64,000 nt of DNA from Sulfurivermis fontis (GCF_004001245.1 NZ_AP018724.1:248001-312000); one strand, 5' to 3'. Shown: positions 17,547 to 28,377, counted from the stretch's first letter. Notes: generated from the letters alone by a model not told the origin. Numbers and translations: made by a program.

Positions 17547-17642
17547 ATGGAAGCACTCGATCTCAAGACGCTGATCCACATCGGCATGTTCTTCCTGGCG
17601 TTCTATCTGATGTACGTCAGCTTCACCAAGGACCCGTTCTGA
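17547..17642 (+). CDS. 31-residue single-span membrane peptide
   Basis: ATG at 17547 preceded by CGGAGG. The 31 codons read MEALDLKTLIHIGMFFLAFY and then LMYVSFTKDPF, a single hydrophobic helix with short polar ends. It lies 13 bp after the previous gene and 10 bp before the next, all in the same direction, with good ribosome-binding sites, so it is probably real although below the usual size cut-off. It resembles small subunits of membrane complexes; function unknown. Confidence 0.6.
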   Translation: MEALDLKTLIHIGMFFLAFYLMYVSFTKDPF

Positions 17643-17652
17643 GGAGGCGCCG

Positions 17653-17937
17653 ATGAGTGATTCGATGAGCAATACCCAGATCCTGCTGTTCTGCGGCGTT
17701 TCCCTCGCCCTCACCCTCGGGGCGGCGGCCGTGCTGTTTCCCTATGCCGCGATGAGCGATGAGCAACGTGCGCGTCTCGACACGCCACAGCCGGCGGAGA
17801 CGCTGGGCGCGATCGATCTCGGTGGTTACTTCGGCTCGGTGCCGGTCACCGACCTGGTGCATTACTACGTGACCAATCCGCCTCATGGCGGTACGGCACC
17901 CACGGCCGTCAAGGCGGATCGCTTCGGCGGTTGCTGA
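17653..17937 (+). CDS. small membrane protein of unknown function
   Basis: A 94-residue protein with one hydrophobic segment (about residues 9-32) and a C-terminal tail containing YFGSVPVTDLVHYYVTNPP and ending RFGGC. The ATG is preceded by GAGGAGG. The stop overlaps the next start (TGATG). No family was recognised. A C-terminal Cys in a sulfur-handling operon is noteworthy and might bind sulfur, but nothing in the sequence proves it. Confidence 0.6.
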   Translation: MSDSMSNTQILLFCGVSLALTLGAAAVLFPYAAMSDEQRARLDTPQPAETLGAIDLGGYFGSVPVTDLVHYYVTNPPHGGTAPTAVKADRFGGC

Positions 17938-18878
17938 TGGTGTATGGCATGGTGCGGCTGTCACTGTGGCTGACTTTGCTGCTGCTCTGTAGCGGCGCGG
18001 CGGCGGAGTTTCGCTATGCGGCGACGCTGCCGGAAGAGGGTGTGGTTGTGGATGCCCGTCCCTTGGAGCAGTGCCGTGCCATGAGCCTGGTGGGTGCACG
18101 CTGCCTGCCTGCTGCGGATTTACTCGGCCCGCACCGCAGGCTGCCGAGCTTCCGGGATATTTTATGGGTGTTTGGCACCGCCGGCCTGCGCGGCGACGAG
18201 ACGCTGACGGTCGTGGGTGGCGATCCCCTGGAACGCGATTATGTCGCCGCCTTGCTCTACCTCGCAGGCCAACGTGAGGTCGTGGTCCTGACCGAACCGG
18301 TACCCCGCCTGATTGCCGCCGGTGCGGGCGCCGCGCCCGGCATGCAACGCGGCATGATCCGCGATCCCATCTATCGTGCTGCCATGCGCGAGCATCTGCT
18401 GGTACTGCGTGATGAGTTGTGGACCGAGTTGCGCAGCACCAGGCCGCCGGCGCTGTTCGACGGCCGCAGCGATGCGGAGTATCGCGGCGAGCGGGTGCGG
18501 GCACAGCGCGGCGGGCGTCTGCCGGGCGCGCTGTCATGGCCTGACCATGAATTGCGCACGTCGCTGACACGCGAGGTGCGCCAATCCCGCTCCGCGGTCG
18601 TTGCCTATGGCCATGATCCGCTGGAGTCCCTGGCCTATTTCACCCTGCTGCGTGCCGGTGCCCGCTTTGACGCGCGCGTCTATGTCCAGGGCTGGCGCGA
18701 GTGGGCCGCGCGCGGTGAATTGCCGGTGGATCATGAAACCTTGCCCGAGCCCGTTGCCGCCGCGGCACCGCCGATGGTGCAGGGGAGCCCGCCATGGCTG
18801 TGGCTGGCCACGGCGCTGGCCATTGCATCTATTGCCGTACTTTTTGCCGCCCGAAGGAGTCACCGATGGACCTCTTGA
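17937..18878 (+). CDS. membrane-anchored rhodanese-like protein lacking the catalytic Cys
   Basis: A 313-residue protein with a signal peptide (LSLWLTLLLLCSGAAA), two rhodanese-like domains and a C-terminal membrane helix (WLWLATALAIASIAVLF) followed by arginines. The second domain has the fold signatures LFDGRSDAEYRGER and VYVQGWREW, but the active-site loop reads VVAYGHDPLES, with Gly where rhodaneses have Cys. It is therefore probably a binding or docking protein on the periplasmic face. The ATG at 17937 overlaps the previous stop. Confidence 0.72.
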   Translation: MVYGMVRLSLWLTLLLLCSGAAAEFRYAATLPEEGVVVDARPLEQCRAMSLVGARCLPAADLLGPHRRLPSFRDILWVFGTAGLRGDETLTVVGGDPLERDYVAALLYLAGQREVVVLTEPVPRLIAAGAGAAPGMQRGMIRDPIYRAAMREHLLVLRDELWTELRSTRPPALFDGRSDAEYRGERVRAQRGGRLPGALSWPDHELRTSLTREVRQSRSAVVAYGHDPLESLAYFTLLRAGARFDARVYVQGWREWAARGELPVDHETLPEPVAAAAPPMVQGSPPWLWLATALAIASIAVLFAARRSHRWTS

Positions 18879-19156
18879 TTGACGTATCCACCCCCGATGC
18901 TGCCCCCGTGCTGGTGCCGCTGTTGCAGGCGCTGCACCGGCGCGGCAGCGAGTGGGCGATATTTTTCACCAACGACGGCGTCAAGGCGCTGAGCGATCCG
19001 CAGCTGGCCGGCCTGCTGCACCTGGCGGAGCAGGCCGTTGCCTGCGAGTTCTCCTGGGAACGCCACATGGGCCACGCACCGTGTCCCGTTACCATCGGCA
19101 GCCAGACCAATCACAGCATGCTGGCGGCCAACGCCGCCCGCATCATCGGCCTGTAG
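18866..19156 (+). CDS. DsrE-like protein
   Basis: A 96-residue cytoplasmic protein resembling the DsrE/DsrF fold: MDLLIDVSTPDAAPVLVPLL, then WAIFFTNDGVKALSDP and a cysteine-containing stretch VACEFSWERHMGHAPCP. DsrE-type proteins pass sulfane sulfur between TusA-like carriers and oxidation enzymes. The start overlaps the preceding gene by 13 bp. Assignment to the superfamily rests on overall pattern, not on a diagnostic motif. Confidence 0.65.
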   Translation: MDLLIDVSTPDAAPVLVPLLQALHRRGSEWAIFFTNDGVKALSDPQLAGLLHLAEQAVACEFSWERHMGHAPCPVTIGSQTNHSMLAANAARIIGL

Positions 19157-19168
19157 GGGAGCGTATTC

Positions 19169-19447
19169 ATGAGTGCAGGAAAGAAATCCTTGCTGCTGTT
19201 GGCGCGCCGCGATCACACCGAGGCGATGCGCGTGGCTGCCGGCCTCACCATCTTCGGCCACGCGGTGCGCCTGGTATTCATGACCGGGCCGGTGGCCGAC
19301 ACGGCGGAGAACGCCGAGCAGGCGGAGATGCTGGAGCTGTCCGACATCGCGCCGGAGACCACCGTCGCCGGGCAGGACCTGCCGCACCTGGAACCCGGCG
19401 CCCTGGCCCTCGCCATGGCGGAAGCCGACGCCGTCATCAGCCTGTGA
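19169..19447 (+). CDS. DsrE/DsrF-like protein without conserved Cys
   Basis: A 92-residue protein with a DsrE/F-like alpha/beta pattern: SLLLLARRDHTEAMRVAAG, GHAVRLVFMTG and AMAEADAVISL. It contains no cysteine, so it cannot itself carry a persulfide and may be the structural partner of a hetero-oligomer, as DsrF and DsrH accompany DsrE. That partner role is inferred. Confidence 0.6.
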   Translation: MSAGKKSLLLLARRDHTEAMRVAAGLTIFGHAVRLVFMTGPVADTAENAEQAEMLELSDIAPETTVAGQDLPHLEPGALALAMAEADAVISL

Positions 19448-19456
19448 GGTAACGCC

Positions 19457-19642
19457 ATGAACATCGCCATACTCGATAGCGGACTGTTTCCCGATCGCGC
19501 CACCATGGACGAGGCGGTCAACTACTTCGAACCCCATTACAACTTCTACCGCTGGAACCTGCGCGCGCCGGAGTTGACGCGCGACGACTGGGACCGCATC
19601 GTCGACGAGTTGTTGAGCGCCGATCGGGTGATCGTGATCTGA
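19457..19642 (+). CDS. small cytoplasmic protein, possible third DsrE-like partner
   Basis: A 61-residue protein (NIAILDSGLFPDRATMDEAV at the N-terminus, LLSADRVIVI at the end) with an alpha/beta pattern that resembles the end of DsrE-like proteins. It lacks cysteine. It follows the preceding gene by 9 bp and is followed by the cytochrome gene after 5 bp. Function unknown. Confidence 0.5.
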   Translation: MNIAILDSGLFPDRATMDEAVNYFEPHYNFYRWNLRAPELTRDDWDRIVDELLSADRVIVI

Positions 19643-19647
19643 CGACG

Positions 19648-20298
19648 ATGTTGCGGCCTTGCCTGCTCGCGTTGCTGCTGCTGATCGGCGCCGGTCCGGT
19701 CCATGCGGTGGGCGAGCACGGCCGGCGCTTTGCGGCGGAGATCGCCGTGATGCTGGGCGACGCTGAAAAGCTGCTGGCGGCCGATACACTGCCCCTGCAT
19801 CGCCGCGGCCTGGAGGCGCGGCTGGAGAGCAGCCTCAGCCTGCTCGGCATACTGGCACGTGAACAGGCACAGGAACGCGGCAGTGCGCCGTCAGCGTTGC
19901 TTGCCCGCGTGAATACCCTGCGCGACGACTACCGCAGCGGCCGGCTACAACGCCTGCGCGATGATCTGCGCGCGCTGGTGCAGGACCATCCGCTGCACCT
20001 GCCCGAGTGGCGACAACCCGAAGCGACGGCGGCCCGCCTCGCCGCCGGCCGCACGCTGTACGAAACCCTGTGCCTGGCCTGCCACCACCAGCCTTACCAG
20101 GAACGGGAAAACCCGCCTTACAATCTGTTCCGCCAGGCGCGCAGCGAAGCGCGCGAAATATTCGCCGCACGCCTCTATGGCGGGGTGCGTGGCGTGCCCG
20201 CCACCTCGCTGGATAATCCCCTGTCGCTGGAAGAGATGACCGCGCTGCTGGTCTGGCTGCTGGAGGCGCCGGACGATCAGATCGGCAACGCCGAGTGA
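19648..20298 (+). CDS. periplasmic c-type cytochrome
   Basis: A 216-residue protein with a signal peptide (LRPCLLALLLLIGAGPVHA), an alpha-helical central part of about 100 residues, and a C-terminal cytochrome c domain with C142-L-A-C-H146 and a later VPATSLDNPLSLEEM that could supply an axial ligand region. It is the last gene of the relay operon and suggests that the pathway removes or donates electrons in the periplasm. Confidence 0.82.
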   Translation: MLRPCLLALLLLIGAGPVHAVGEHGRRFAAEIAVMLGDAEKLLAADTLPLHRRGLEARLESSLSLLGILAREQAQERGSAPSALLARVNTLRDDYRSGRLQRLRDDLRALVQDHPLHLPEWRQPEATAARLAAGRTLYETLCLACHHQPYQERENPPYNLFRQARSEAREIFAARLYGGVRGVPATSLDNPLSLEEMTALLVWLLEAPDDQIGNAE

Positions 20299-20358
20299 TG
20301 CGAAAGCCCCGACAGGTTGTTGCACCGTTACTTACCCTCCCAGGAAGGCATAAACACA

Positions 20359-20513
20359 AAAAGCGTTAAACGCGAAGACGCAAAGGACGCCAAGGCCGCC
20401 AAGGCCGCAAATGGCTACCGGCATCCTGCCTTATGTTCATGGATGGCCGGGGGCGGCGTTTCGCATCATTCCCCTTTGCGTTCTTCGCGTCCTTTGCGTT
20501 GAAGGCTTTTGAC
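20359..20513. repeat. inverted oligomer repeat, AACGCAAAGRCGC family
   Basis: The left arm begins AAAAGCGTTAAACGCGAAGA and continues with CGC(A/C)AAGG-type units to about 20411. The right arm (20471-20513) is its approximate reverse complement, ending GAAGGCTTTTGAC. It fills the gap between the cytochrome gene and the convergent response-regulator gene. Other copies are at 36963-37142, 38092-38266 and 50563-50831. Confidence 0.8.
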
Positions 20514-20567
20514 TCTACGGGTCAGCAGCCTGCCCCTGATGGCCTCGCTGGCCGACTGATGGCGGCC

Positions 20568-21901
<1,334 letters not shown>

Positions 21902-21920
<19 letters not shown>

Positions 21921-23344
21921 GAAGTGATCTTCTCCGATTCCGGCAACGGCTGGCCGGGCTGGGGATTGTCCATCGGCAGGCGCAGGCGGAACAGGGTGCG
22001 CCCGGGGCGGCTCTCCGCCAGGCAGATGCCGCCCTGCATGGCGTGCAGCAGGGTCATGCACAGATAGAGTCCGAGGCCGGTGCCCTCGCCGGCGGGCTTG
22101 CTGCTGACGAAGGGCTCGAACAGGGTGTCGTGCATGGTCTCCGGGATGCCCGGGCCGTTGTCTTCCACCTCCAGCCAGGCCAGGCCGTCCTCACTGTAGG
22201 CACGCAGGATGAGGGCGGTACAACCGGCGTGGGTGGCATTGCTCAGCAGGTTGAACAGCACGTGCTCCAGCGCCGCCGGATCGGCCCAGGCCGGCACCTG
22301 CGCGTCGCCTTCCACGGCCACGTTCTCTACGCCGCGTTCCTGCATCAGTGGTCGGGTGAGTTGCACCACGTCGCGTGCCAGGGCGGCCAGATCGACGCGT
22401 TGGCCCACCGGGTTGGGCTGGTGCGCCGCGGTGAGCAGGCTGCTGACGATGCCGGTGCAGGTGGCGGCCTGTTTTTCGATCACCTCCAGCCGCTCGCGCA
22501 GTTCCTGGTCTGCGGTCTGGCGCCGCGCCATTTGCGCATAGCCCTTGATGTTGCCCAGCGGCGTATTGAGGCCGTGGGCCAGCCCCGCCGCCAGTTGGCC
22601 GATGGCGGCCAGGCGCTGCTCGCGGCACAGGCGCTCGGTCGCGGCGCGGGTGAGCTGGTTGGCACGCTCCACCTGGTCGATGTGTTCGGCTACCTCGCTG
22701 CGCAGGCGGGCGAAGGTGGCCGCCAGTTGTTCCACTTCCTGCGGCGCGTCGGCGGGAATCGGCGCCGGCGGCTGTTCGCTGAGCGGATTGATTTGGGCGG
22801 CCAGCTGCTGGATGGGGCGGATCATGCGCCGTTGCAGCAGATTTCTCAGCAGCACGAACAGCGCCAGGGTGACGGCAAAGATGCCGATGATGCCCAGCAC
22901 GCGCAGTTGCAGGATCATGGCATCGGCGCGGCCGCTGTCGTACTCGACCGTGACATCGCCGATGCGGTTGTGCAGCAGCATGATCGGTTCCTCCACGGTG
23001 CCGCGATGGCTGGCGCGGGCGCGCTCGGCGACATTCTCCGCCTGGCCGAGGATTTCGCCGTCGTCGCGGCGGATGCGGATATAGAGCACGTCGCGGTGTT
23101 TGACCAGGTCCTCCACATAGCGGGCCAGGGTGCCGTAGTCGCGCATCAGCACCGCGTCGAGGCTGACCACGGCGAGCTGCCGCGCCAGGGCCTGCGCCTT
23201 GTCGTGCAGCGCCCCTTCGACGAAGGTGCTGACGCCTTGCTGGACGATGAAGCCGAACAGGCTGGCGAGCAGGAACAGGCCGCCGCCCGCATAGAGACTG
23301 ATCAGCCGCGACAGCGATCTGCGCCGGGTTGGTTTGCTCACCAT
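21902..23344 (-). CDS. membrane sensor histidine kinase
   Basis: A 480-residue kinase with two membrane spans (about residues 20-38 and 172-192) enclosing a periplasmic domain, then a HAMP-like linker, a DHp helix with LAAGLAHGLNTPLGNIKG (the phosphorylated His) and an HATPase with NLLSNATHA, VEDNGPGIP and GEGTGLGLYL. The ATG at 23344 overlaps the upstream stop (ATGGTGA). It forms a co-translated trio with the response regulator downstream and the PhnD-like lipoprotein upstream. Confidence 0.92.
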
Positions 23345-24246
23345 GGCAGGGGCTGGCAGCCGCAATCGCGATCCAGGCTGTCCACCAGTTGGCGCGCGAA
23401 GTCGTAGCGCGCGTCGTCGACGGCAATGAAGTGCCGGCCGGGTTGCAGCGTTTCGATGGCGCTGCGGCCGGCGGCGTCCGGTTCGATCAGCGCACGGCGC
23501 ACGGCCTCCACCGTGGTGCCGTCCAGTCCGGGCCGCGCCACGATCACATGGGGCGGCAGCGGCGGCGACTCGGCGATGATGCGCAGGCCGCTGCCCTGGG
23601 CGAGATATTGCTCGGCGATCTCGCGCCGCACGCCACCGGCGTGGTAGTCACCGTACAGCACCGCCAGCGCCACGCGCTCGTGCCGGCCGAGATAGCTGAA
23701 ATCGGCCAGGTCGGCCAGGGTCACCCCGGCCTTGCGCAGCATGCCGCGCGGCACGTAGTGACCGCTGAAGGATTTGTGCGAGCCGAAGGCCATGGTACGG
23801 CCCCGGAGTTCGGCCAGCGTGCGTATCTCGCTGTCGGCGCGCGTGATGATCACGCTGAAATAAGTGTCTTCCGCGGCGATGATCTGTACCCGCGCCGCCT
23901 TGCCGGCGCCATAGCCGTCGTGGGCGCGCAGATACGGGGTCGGTCCCAGGTAAGCGAAGTCGGCGCCGTCGCCGGCAATGCGGCGGATGTGATCCTCGTA
24001 GCTGCTGGCGATGTAGAACTCCACCGGGCGCCCGAGCCTGGCGGCGATGTAATCGACCAGTGGCTGGAAGTGGGCTACCAGACGTGTTGGCGTGTCGTAG
24101 GGATAGACGGCGAATACCAGCGCCCGCTCCGGCACGGCGGCCGGGTCGCCGGATGCCGTCTGCGGCGTGCGATCGCAGGCTGCCAGCAGCAACAGAAGCA
24201 GGAGCGGAAGCAGAGCCGGTGCGATACGGTAAACGGAGGGCGTCAT
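23338..24246 (-). CDS. PhnD-like periplasmic binding lipoprotein, sensor component
   Basis: A 302-residue lipoprotein with a lipobox (LLLLLLLAAC) and a PhnD/phosphate-phosphonate type solute-binding fold (VFAVYPYDTPTRLVAHFQPL, DFAYLGPTPYL, MAFGSHKSFSGHYVP). There is no ABC transporter gene near; instead it is co-translated with a histidine kinase. The same fold forms the sensor half of the tetrathionate kinase TtrS, so it may sense a sulfur oxyanion here. The ATG at 24246 was preferred to 24282 because the signal peptide starts there. Confidence 0.82.
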   Translation of the reverse strand: MTPSVYRIAPALLPLLLLLLLAACDRTPQTASGDPAAVPERALVFAVYPYDTPTRLVAHFQPLVDYIAARLGRPVEFYIASSYEDHIRRIAGDGADFAYLGPTPYLRAHDGYGAGKAARVQIIAAEDTYFSVIITRADSEIRTLAELRGRTMAFGSHKSFSGHYVPRGMLRKAGVTLADLADFSYLGRHERVALAVLYGDYHAGGVRREIAEQYLAQGSGLRIIAESPPLPPHVIVARPGLDGTTVEAVRRALIEPDAAGRSAIETLQPGRHFIAVDDARYDFARQLVDSLDRDCGCQPLPW

Positions 24247-24427
24247 GGAACGATTTATCGCACGAGTACGCGTGCGCTGCAAAGAGGAAATTGCCGCGCA
24301 GAGTGGGTAGGCAGTGATTCACGCACCAACAGCGCGCACATGCACGCCGCAGCGGCGCAAAGGTCTGGGGCCGGAGGCATTGTGGGTCGGGCTGAAGTCC
24401 GACCCACAGGTGGGGTGCGGCGTCCCG

Positions 24428-26464
24428 TCAGGTCCGGAAATGCGCCACCGCCTGTTGCAGTTGCTGCGCCAGCTCCTGCAACTGCGCGGCGGCCGCGGCG
24501 GTCTGTTCGGCGGTGGCGTTGTTGGCCTCCGCCATGCGCGCAATGGCCTCGACGTTGGCTGCCACCTCGTCGCTGGCGGCACTCTGGGCGTGGGTGGCGT
24601 CGGCGATTTCGTGCACCTTGCCGGCGGTCTGCTGTGCGCTGGCACCGATGCCCGACAGCGCCTGCTGCACCTGGGTGACCATGCTGACACCCTGCTCGGC
24701 CTGGCCGCGGGTCTGTTCCATGCCGGCGACGGTGGCCTCCACTTCGTTGTGAATGGCGTCGATGAGGCCGCTGATCTCGCTGGTGGCCTGCTGGGTGCGG
24801 GCGGCGAGGGCGCGCACCTCGTCGGCCACCACGGCGAAGCCGCGGCCGTTTTCGCCGGCACGCGCCGCCTCGATGGCGGCGTTGAGCGCCAGCAGGTTGG
24901 TCTGTTCGGCGATGCCGCGGATCACCTGCACGATGCCGCCGATCTGGCTGGAGCGTTCGTTGAGGGTGTCGACCAGGCGTGAGGAGTTGGCCACCGATTC
25001 GGCGATGCGTTCCATCTCGCGCGCCGCCCCCTGCGTCACCTGCGCGCCTTCGGCGGCACGCTCCAGGTCCGCGGCGGCGAGACGGCGCGTCTCGCTCGCC
25101 AGTTCCGCCACCTGACCGATGCTGGTGGTGAGCTGTTCCACCGACGAGGCTACGGTGGCGGCACTGTCCATCTGCTGGCGCGAGCTGTGCGCCATTTCAT
25201 CCGAGCTGGACGAGAGTTGGCTGACGGTGGCGCCGAGCCGCTCGGCATCGTTGCGGATGTGTTCGACGATCTTGTGCAGCGAACCGATCAGGGTATCGAA
25301 CACGCGGGAGATTTCGCCGATCTCGTCGCGCCGATCACTTTCGTAGCGGCTGGTGAGGTCAAACTCGCCGCTCTCCGCGGCCATGGCCTGGATGGTGCTG
25401 GTGAGATGGCCCAGCGGCCCGACGATATAGCGGTTGACTACCCAGACGAACAGCAGGAAGGCGGCCAGGCCCGAAATGGCGCCAATGACGATCATGATAT
25501 TGCGCAGTTCGGCGAGCGGTTGCAGCAGTTCATCCGCCTCCTGTTCCACCACGATGGTCCAGCGCGAATCGTAGAATGGCATGGATGCACCCAGCATCAT
25601 CTTGCCCGTCGGGCCCTCGTAGAAACCCATCGCCTCGCGGCAGCCGGTGGTGCAGCCGGCGTTGGTGACGTAGGTGCCGTCCTTGCCGCACATGATGTTG
25701 ATGCTGCGATCCTGCTGCGTCACCCGCCAGGGAAACTCGCTGCCGCGCAGTTTGAGCAGGGCGTCCGGGCGCACCCGCGATTCGGTGAGCATGATGTTGT
25801 CGGTGTTGACGATGTAGTAGTCGAAGGTCTTGCCCACGCCGGCCAGGTAGAAGGCGCCCATGTCACCGGCCAGGTTGCCGATCTCGCCATTGACGATGAG
25901 GGTGAGCATGCGTGCATCGGCGTGCACGTAGACCGTGCCGCCGGCGATGGGCGCACCAAAACTGAGCACCGGTACCTCGCCATCGCGCCAGACGTCGGAA
26001 TAGCCGTGGGTGAGATCGATGTTCTGTGTCCACGCCCGACCTTCCCGCGCCGGGTCCGACGACAGGGCGATGCGCCCGTCGCGTACCACGTCGATGGCGT
26101 GATACACCTGCCAGGTGGGGATGCGGCGCTTGCCGGCCTGGATCTCCTCATGGAAGGGATGCTGCTTCAGATCGAAGCCGTCGGTTTCGATCACTGCACG
26201 CAGGTAGCGGCGTGTCGCCGTGCCGTCGGCCTCCTGCACCAGCACGGCCAGCTGTTGGGCGAATTTCTCGTTCTGGTCCAGAAAGCGGATTACGCCCTGT
26301 TGCTTGGCGTCGACGAAGTTCATCAGGCCGCCGAGGGCGTTGCGCACCTCCAGCCAGTAGATTTGCTGGTAGAAATACAGTGTGCCCGCGGCCATCACCG
26401 GCAGGAATACTGCCGCGGCGACCAGGGTAATCTTCCATTTGATCTTCAAGTCGGCGAAACGCAT
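24428..26464 (-). CDS. methyl-accepting chemotaxis protein, dCache-like sensor
   Basis: A 678-residue receptor. Membrane spans at about residues 11-30 and 325-345 enclose a long periplasmic dCache-like domain, which contains a cysteine-rich stretch [25 protein letters not shown] domain and signalling domain follow, with the tip [18 protein letters not shown]. The ATG at 26464 follows GGAGGGG. It is near the PhnD-like sensor cluster, but a common signal is not established. Part of its sequence matches the remnant at 4690-4899. Confidence 0.9.
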   Translation of the reverse strand: MRFADLKIKWKITLVAAAVFLPVMAAGTLYFYQQIYWLEVRNALGGLMNFVDAKQQGVIRFLDQNEKFAQQLAVLVQEADGTATRRYLRAVIETDGFDLKQHPFHEEIQAGKRRIPTWQVYHAIDVVRDGRIALSSDPAREGRAWTQNIDLTHGYSDVWRDGEVPVLSFGAPIAGGTVYVHADARMLTLIVNGEIGNLAGDMGAFYLAGVGKTFDYYIVNTDNIMLTESRVRPDALLKLRGSEFPWRVTQQDRSINIMCGKDGTYVTNAGCTTGCREAMGFYEGPTGKMMLGASMPFYDSRWTIVVEQEADELLQPLAELRNIMIVIGAISGLAAFLLFVWVVNRYIVGPLGHLTSTIQAMAAESGEFDLTSRYESDRRDEIGEISRVFDTLIGSLHKIVEHIRNDAERLGATVSQLSSSSDEMAHSSRQQMDSAATVASSVEQLTTSIGQVAELASETRRLAAADLERAAEGAQVTQGAAREMERIAESVANSSRLVDTLNERSSQIGGIVQVIRGIAEQTNLLALNAAIEAARAGENGRGFAVVADEVRALAARTQQATSEISGLIDAIHNEVEATVAGMEQTRGQAEQGVSMVTQVQQALSGIGASAQQTAGKVHEIADATHAQSAASDEVAANVEAIARMAEANNATAEQTAAAAAQLQELAQQLQQAVAHFRT

Positions 26465-26547
26465 CCGATTCCCCTCCGATTGGTATGCGCAGTTTTTATG
26501 ATGTGAATATAAACGCCACACTTAGGGTGGCTGGTGTGAAGCGCTTA

Positions 26548-26563
26548 TGCAATGGACATGCCG
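26548..26563 (-). promoter_or_regulatory. possible sigma-54 promoter of the chemoreceptor gene
   Basis: Leftward the sequence reads CGGCATGTCCATTGCA: GG and GC are 10 bases apart and the TTGCA box is perfect, but TGGCAC is only partly matched. The start would be near 26537, giving about a 73-nt leader. Weaker than the two sites at 15.4-15.7 kb. Confidence 0.35.
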
Positions 26564-26704
26564 CGCGGGAGGGAATATGCCGCGGGAAGATTGTGGATTT
26601 TATGCGGAGCGCGTTACCGAACCGTGACGGCTCCGGGTGGGGACGGTGCGACTCGGTAACCATCGGTAGTGATGGCCGCGCACGGCCACGATGAAAGCGC
26701 CGAG

Positions 26705-27631
26705 TTACGGTGTGCGCCCATGCCGATGCTGCCCGTCGTGTCCCGGCGGCTCGCGCCAGCGCACGGTGCGGGTCATGGGTTCCGGTTGCAGGGTGGCGTG
26801 GTGGATATCGAAGCGTTCGGCCAGCAGGGCGTGGCTCGCCTCCATGACGCCCTCCCAGCGGGCGATGTCCTGCACCACCAGGTGCGCGGTGAGCAGGGTC
26901 TCCCCCGCCTTGACCTGCCAGATGTGCAGGTCGTGCACCGAGCCCACGCCGGGCACGGCGGCCAGCGCCCGGCCGACCTCTTCCGGATCGATATCGAACG
27001 GCGCGCCCTCCATCAGGCCGTGCAGGGTCTCGCGCAGCAGGCGCAGGCTGGAGAAGAGGATCAGTGCGCCGATGGCCAGCGACAGCAGCGGGTCGATGGG
27101 GGTCCAGCCGGTGAAGGCGATGACCAGGCCGGAGAGCAGGGCCGCCACCGAGCCGAGCAGGTCGCCCATGACATGCAGCAGGGCGGCGCGGGTGTTGAGG
27201 TTCTGTTCCCCGCGGGAAAGCAGCCAGGCCACCAGCAGATTGATGCCCAGGCCGATGGCGGCGGTGAGCGAGACCGCCTCGCCCTGCACCGGCTGCGGCG
27301 TCTGCAGGCGCTCCACGGCGGAGACGGTGAGCCAGGCCACCAGCGCCAGCAGGGCCAGGCTGTTGATCAACGCGGCGAGAAATTCGGCGCGGCCCAGGCC
27401 GTAGCTGTGGCGGGACGAGGTCTGCCGGCGCGCCAGCCAGGCCGCGCCCGCGGCCAGGGCCAGGGCGGCGGCATCGTTGACCATGTGGCCGGCATCGGCC
27501 ACCAGGGCCAGCGAGCCGGCCCACAGACCGACCCCGGCCTCGACGGCGGCATAGCCCAGGGTGAGCAGGGTGGCTATGAGCAGGGTATTGCCGCTGCCGC
27601 CGTGGGCGTGATCGTGGTGGTGGTGGCCCAT
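26705..27631 (-). CDS. cation diffusion facilitator, zinc/cobalt exporter type
   Basis: A 308-residue membrane antiporter with a His-rich N-terminus (GHHHHDHAHGG), six hydrophobic segments and the paired metal sites ADAGHMVNDAAAL (HxxxD) and HVMGDLLGS. The C-terminal cytoplasmic domain includes HDLHIWQV. CDF proteins export Zn2+, Co2+ or Cd2+. The ATG at 27631 follows the thioredoxin-like gene's stop by 4 bp on the same strand, so it ends the leftward island operon. Confidence 0.9.
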   Translation of the reverse strand: MGHHHHDHAHGGSGNTLLIATLLTLGYAAVEAGVGLWAGSLALVADAGHMVNDAAALALAAGAAWLARRQTSSRHSYGLGRAEFLAALINSLALLALVAWLTVSAVERLQTPQPVQGEAVSLTAAIGLGINLLVAWLLSRGEQNLNTRAALLHVMGDLLGSVAALLSGLVIAFTGWTPIDPLLSLAIGALILFSSLRLLRETLHGLMEGAPFDIDPEEVGRALAAVPGVGSVHDLHIWQVKAGETLLTAHLVVQDIARWEGVMEASHALLAERFDIHHATLQPEPMTRTVRWREPPGHDGQHRHGRTP

Positions 27632-27635
27632 GGGT

Positions 27636-27917
27636 TCAGTTCTCGTGGGTGAAGGTTGTGTGCAGCCAGGTTTCGATTTCTTCCGTGCGCCGCAGGCCGC
27701 GGAGCATGACCTGTCCATTAAGTAGCACCGCCGGCGTCTGCGCGTAGGGGATGCCCAGCGCCTCGGCGTCCTTGCGGATCTCCAGTTCCAGCCGCAGGCC
27801 CGCCCCGGCGGCGGCGCAGTGCAGGCGTTTTTCCATGCGCAGCAGCGGTTCGCCGCTGCCGACCAGGGTCAGGGCCAGCGTCGGGGCGCCGGGTGACGGC
27901 GAGGCACAGGCGGACAT
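27636..27917 (-). CDS. thioredoxin-like protein without CxxC
   Basis: A 93-residue protein with the glutaredoxin/thioredoxin-like end TPAVLLNGQVMLRGLRRTEE, which resembles the same part of the neighbouring proteins. The usual CxxC position reads GSGEPLL, so it lacks the redox-active pair. It may be a structural or binding paralogue; function unknown. It overlaps or abuts the CDF and OsmC genes. Confidence 0.6.
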   Translation of the reverse strand: MSACASPSPGAPTLALTLVGSGEPLLRMEKRLHCAAAGAGLRLELEIRKDAEALGIPYAQTPAVLLNGQVMLRGLRRTEEIETWLHTTFTHEN

Positions 27918-27922
27918 GGCGC

Positions 27923-28342
27923 TCAGGACGTCTTGCGCCGCAGTACGCCGCGCAGCTCCGTGCCGGGGGCGATGGTGTTGTACACCGTGCCGAACTTGCG
28001 CACGTTGTCATGCAGCCGTTCCAGGCGTGAGTCGGGCTCGTCGCTGTCGACGATGATCTCGTAGCTGATGGATTCCATCTTCGGCGGCATGTCCTGGCGC
28101 ACGCCGTCCAGGCGCACCTCCACCCCGCGCAGCTCGAAGCCGATGATCGGCGTGACCCGCTCGATGCCCTTGATGATGCAGGCGGAGAGGGCGGCCAGCA
28201 GCAGCTCCGCCGGATTGAAGGCGTGCGGGTCGCCGGCGAGATCGGTGTCGAGGTGCAATTCCGCCTGCTTGCAGCGGGCGCGGCTGCCCCCGTCGGCAAG
28301 TTGTACGGTCTCGACGTGAAAGCTCATCTTGGTCTTTTCCAT
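27923..28342 (-). CDS. OsmC-family protein
   Basis: A 139-residue OsmC/Ohr-fold protein (FHVETVQLADGGSRARCKQA, FNPAELLLAALSACIIKGIE). Cys in SACIIKG is the usual redox position of the family, which reduces organic peroxides or binds thiols. The ATG at 28342 was chosen for MEKTKMSF; the longer frame to 28549 is an overlap with other genes. It is part of the leftward island operon, between thioredoxin-like genes. Confidence 0.8.
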   Translation of the reverse strand: MEKTKMSFHVETVQLADGGSRARCKQAELHLDTDLAGDPHAFNPAELLLAALSACIIKGIERVTPIIGFELRGVEVRLDGVRQDMPPKMESISYEIIVDSDEPDSRLERLHDNVRKFGTVYNTIAPGTELRGVLRRKTS

Positions 28343-28377
28343 GGCTTGTTCTCTGCCCGGTCCCCGGGGCGTTGTCG

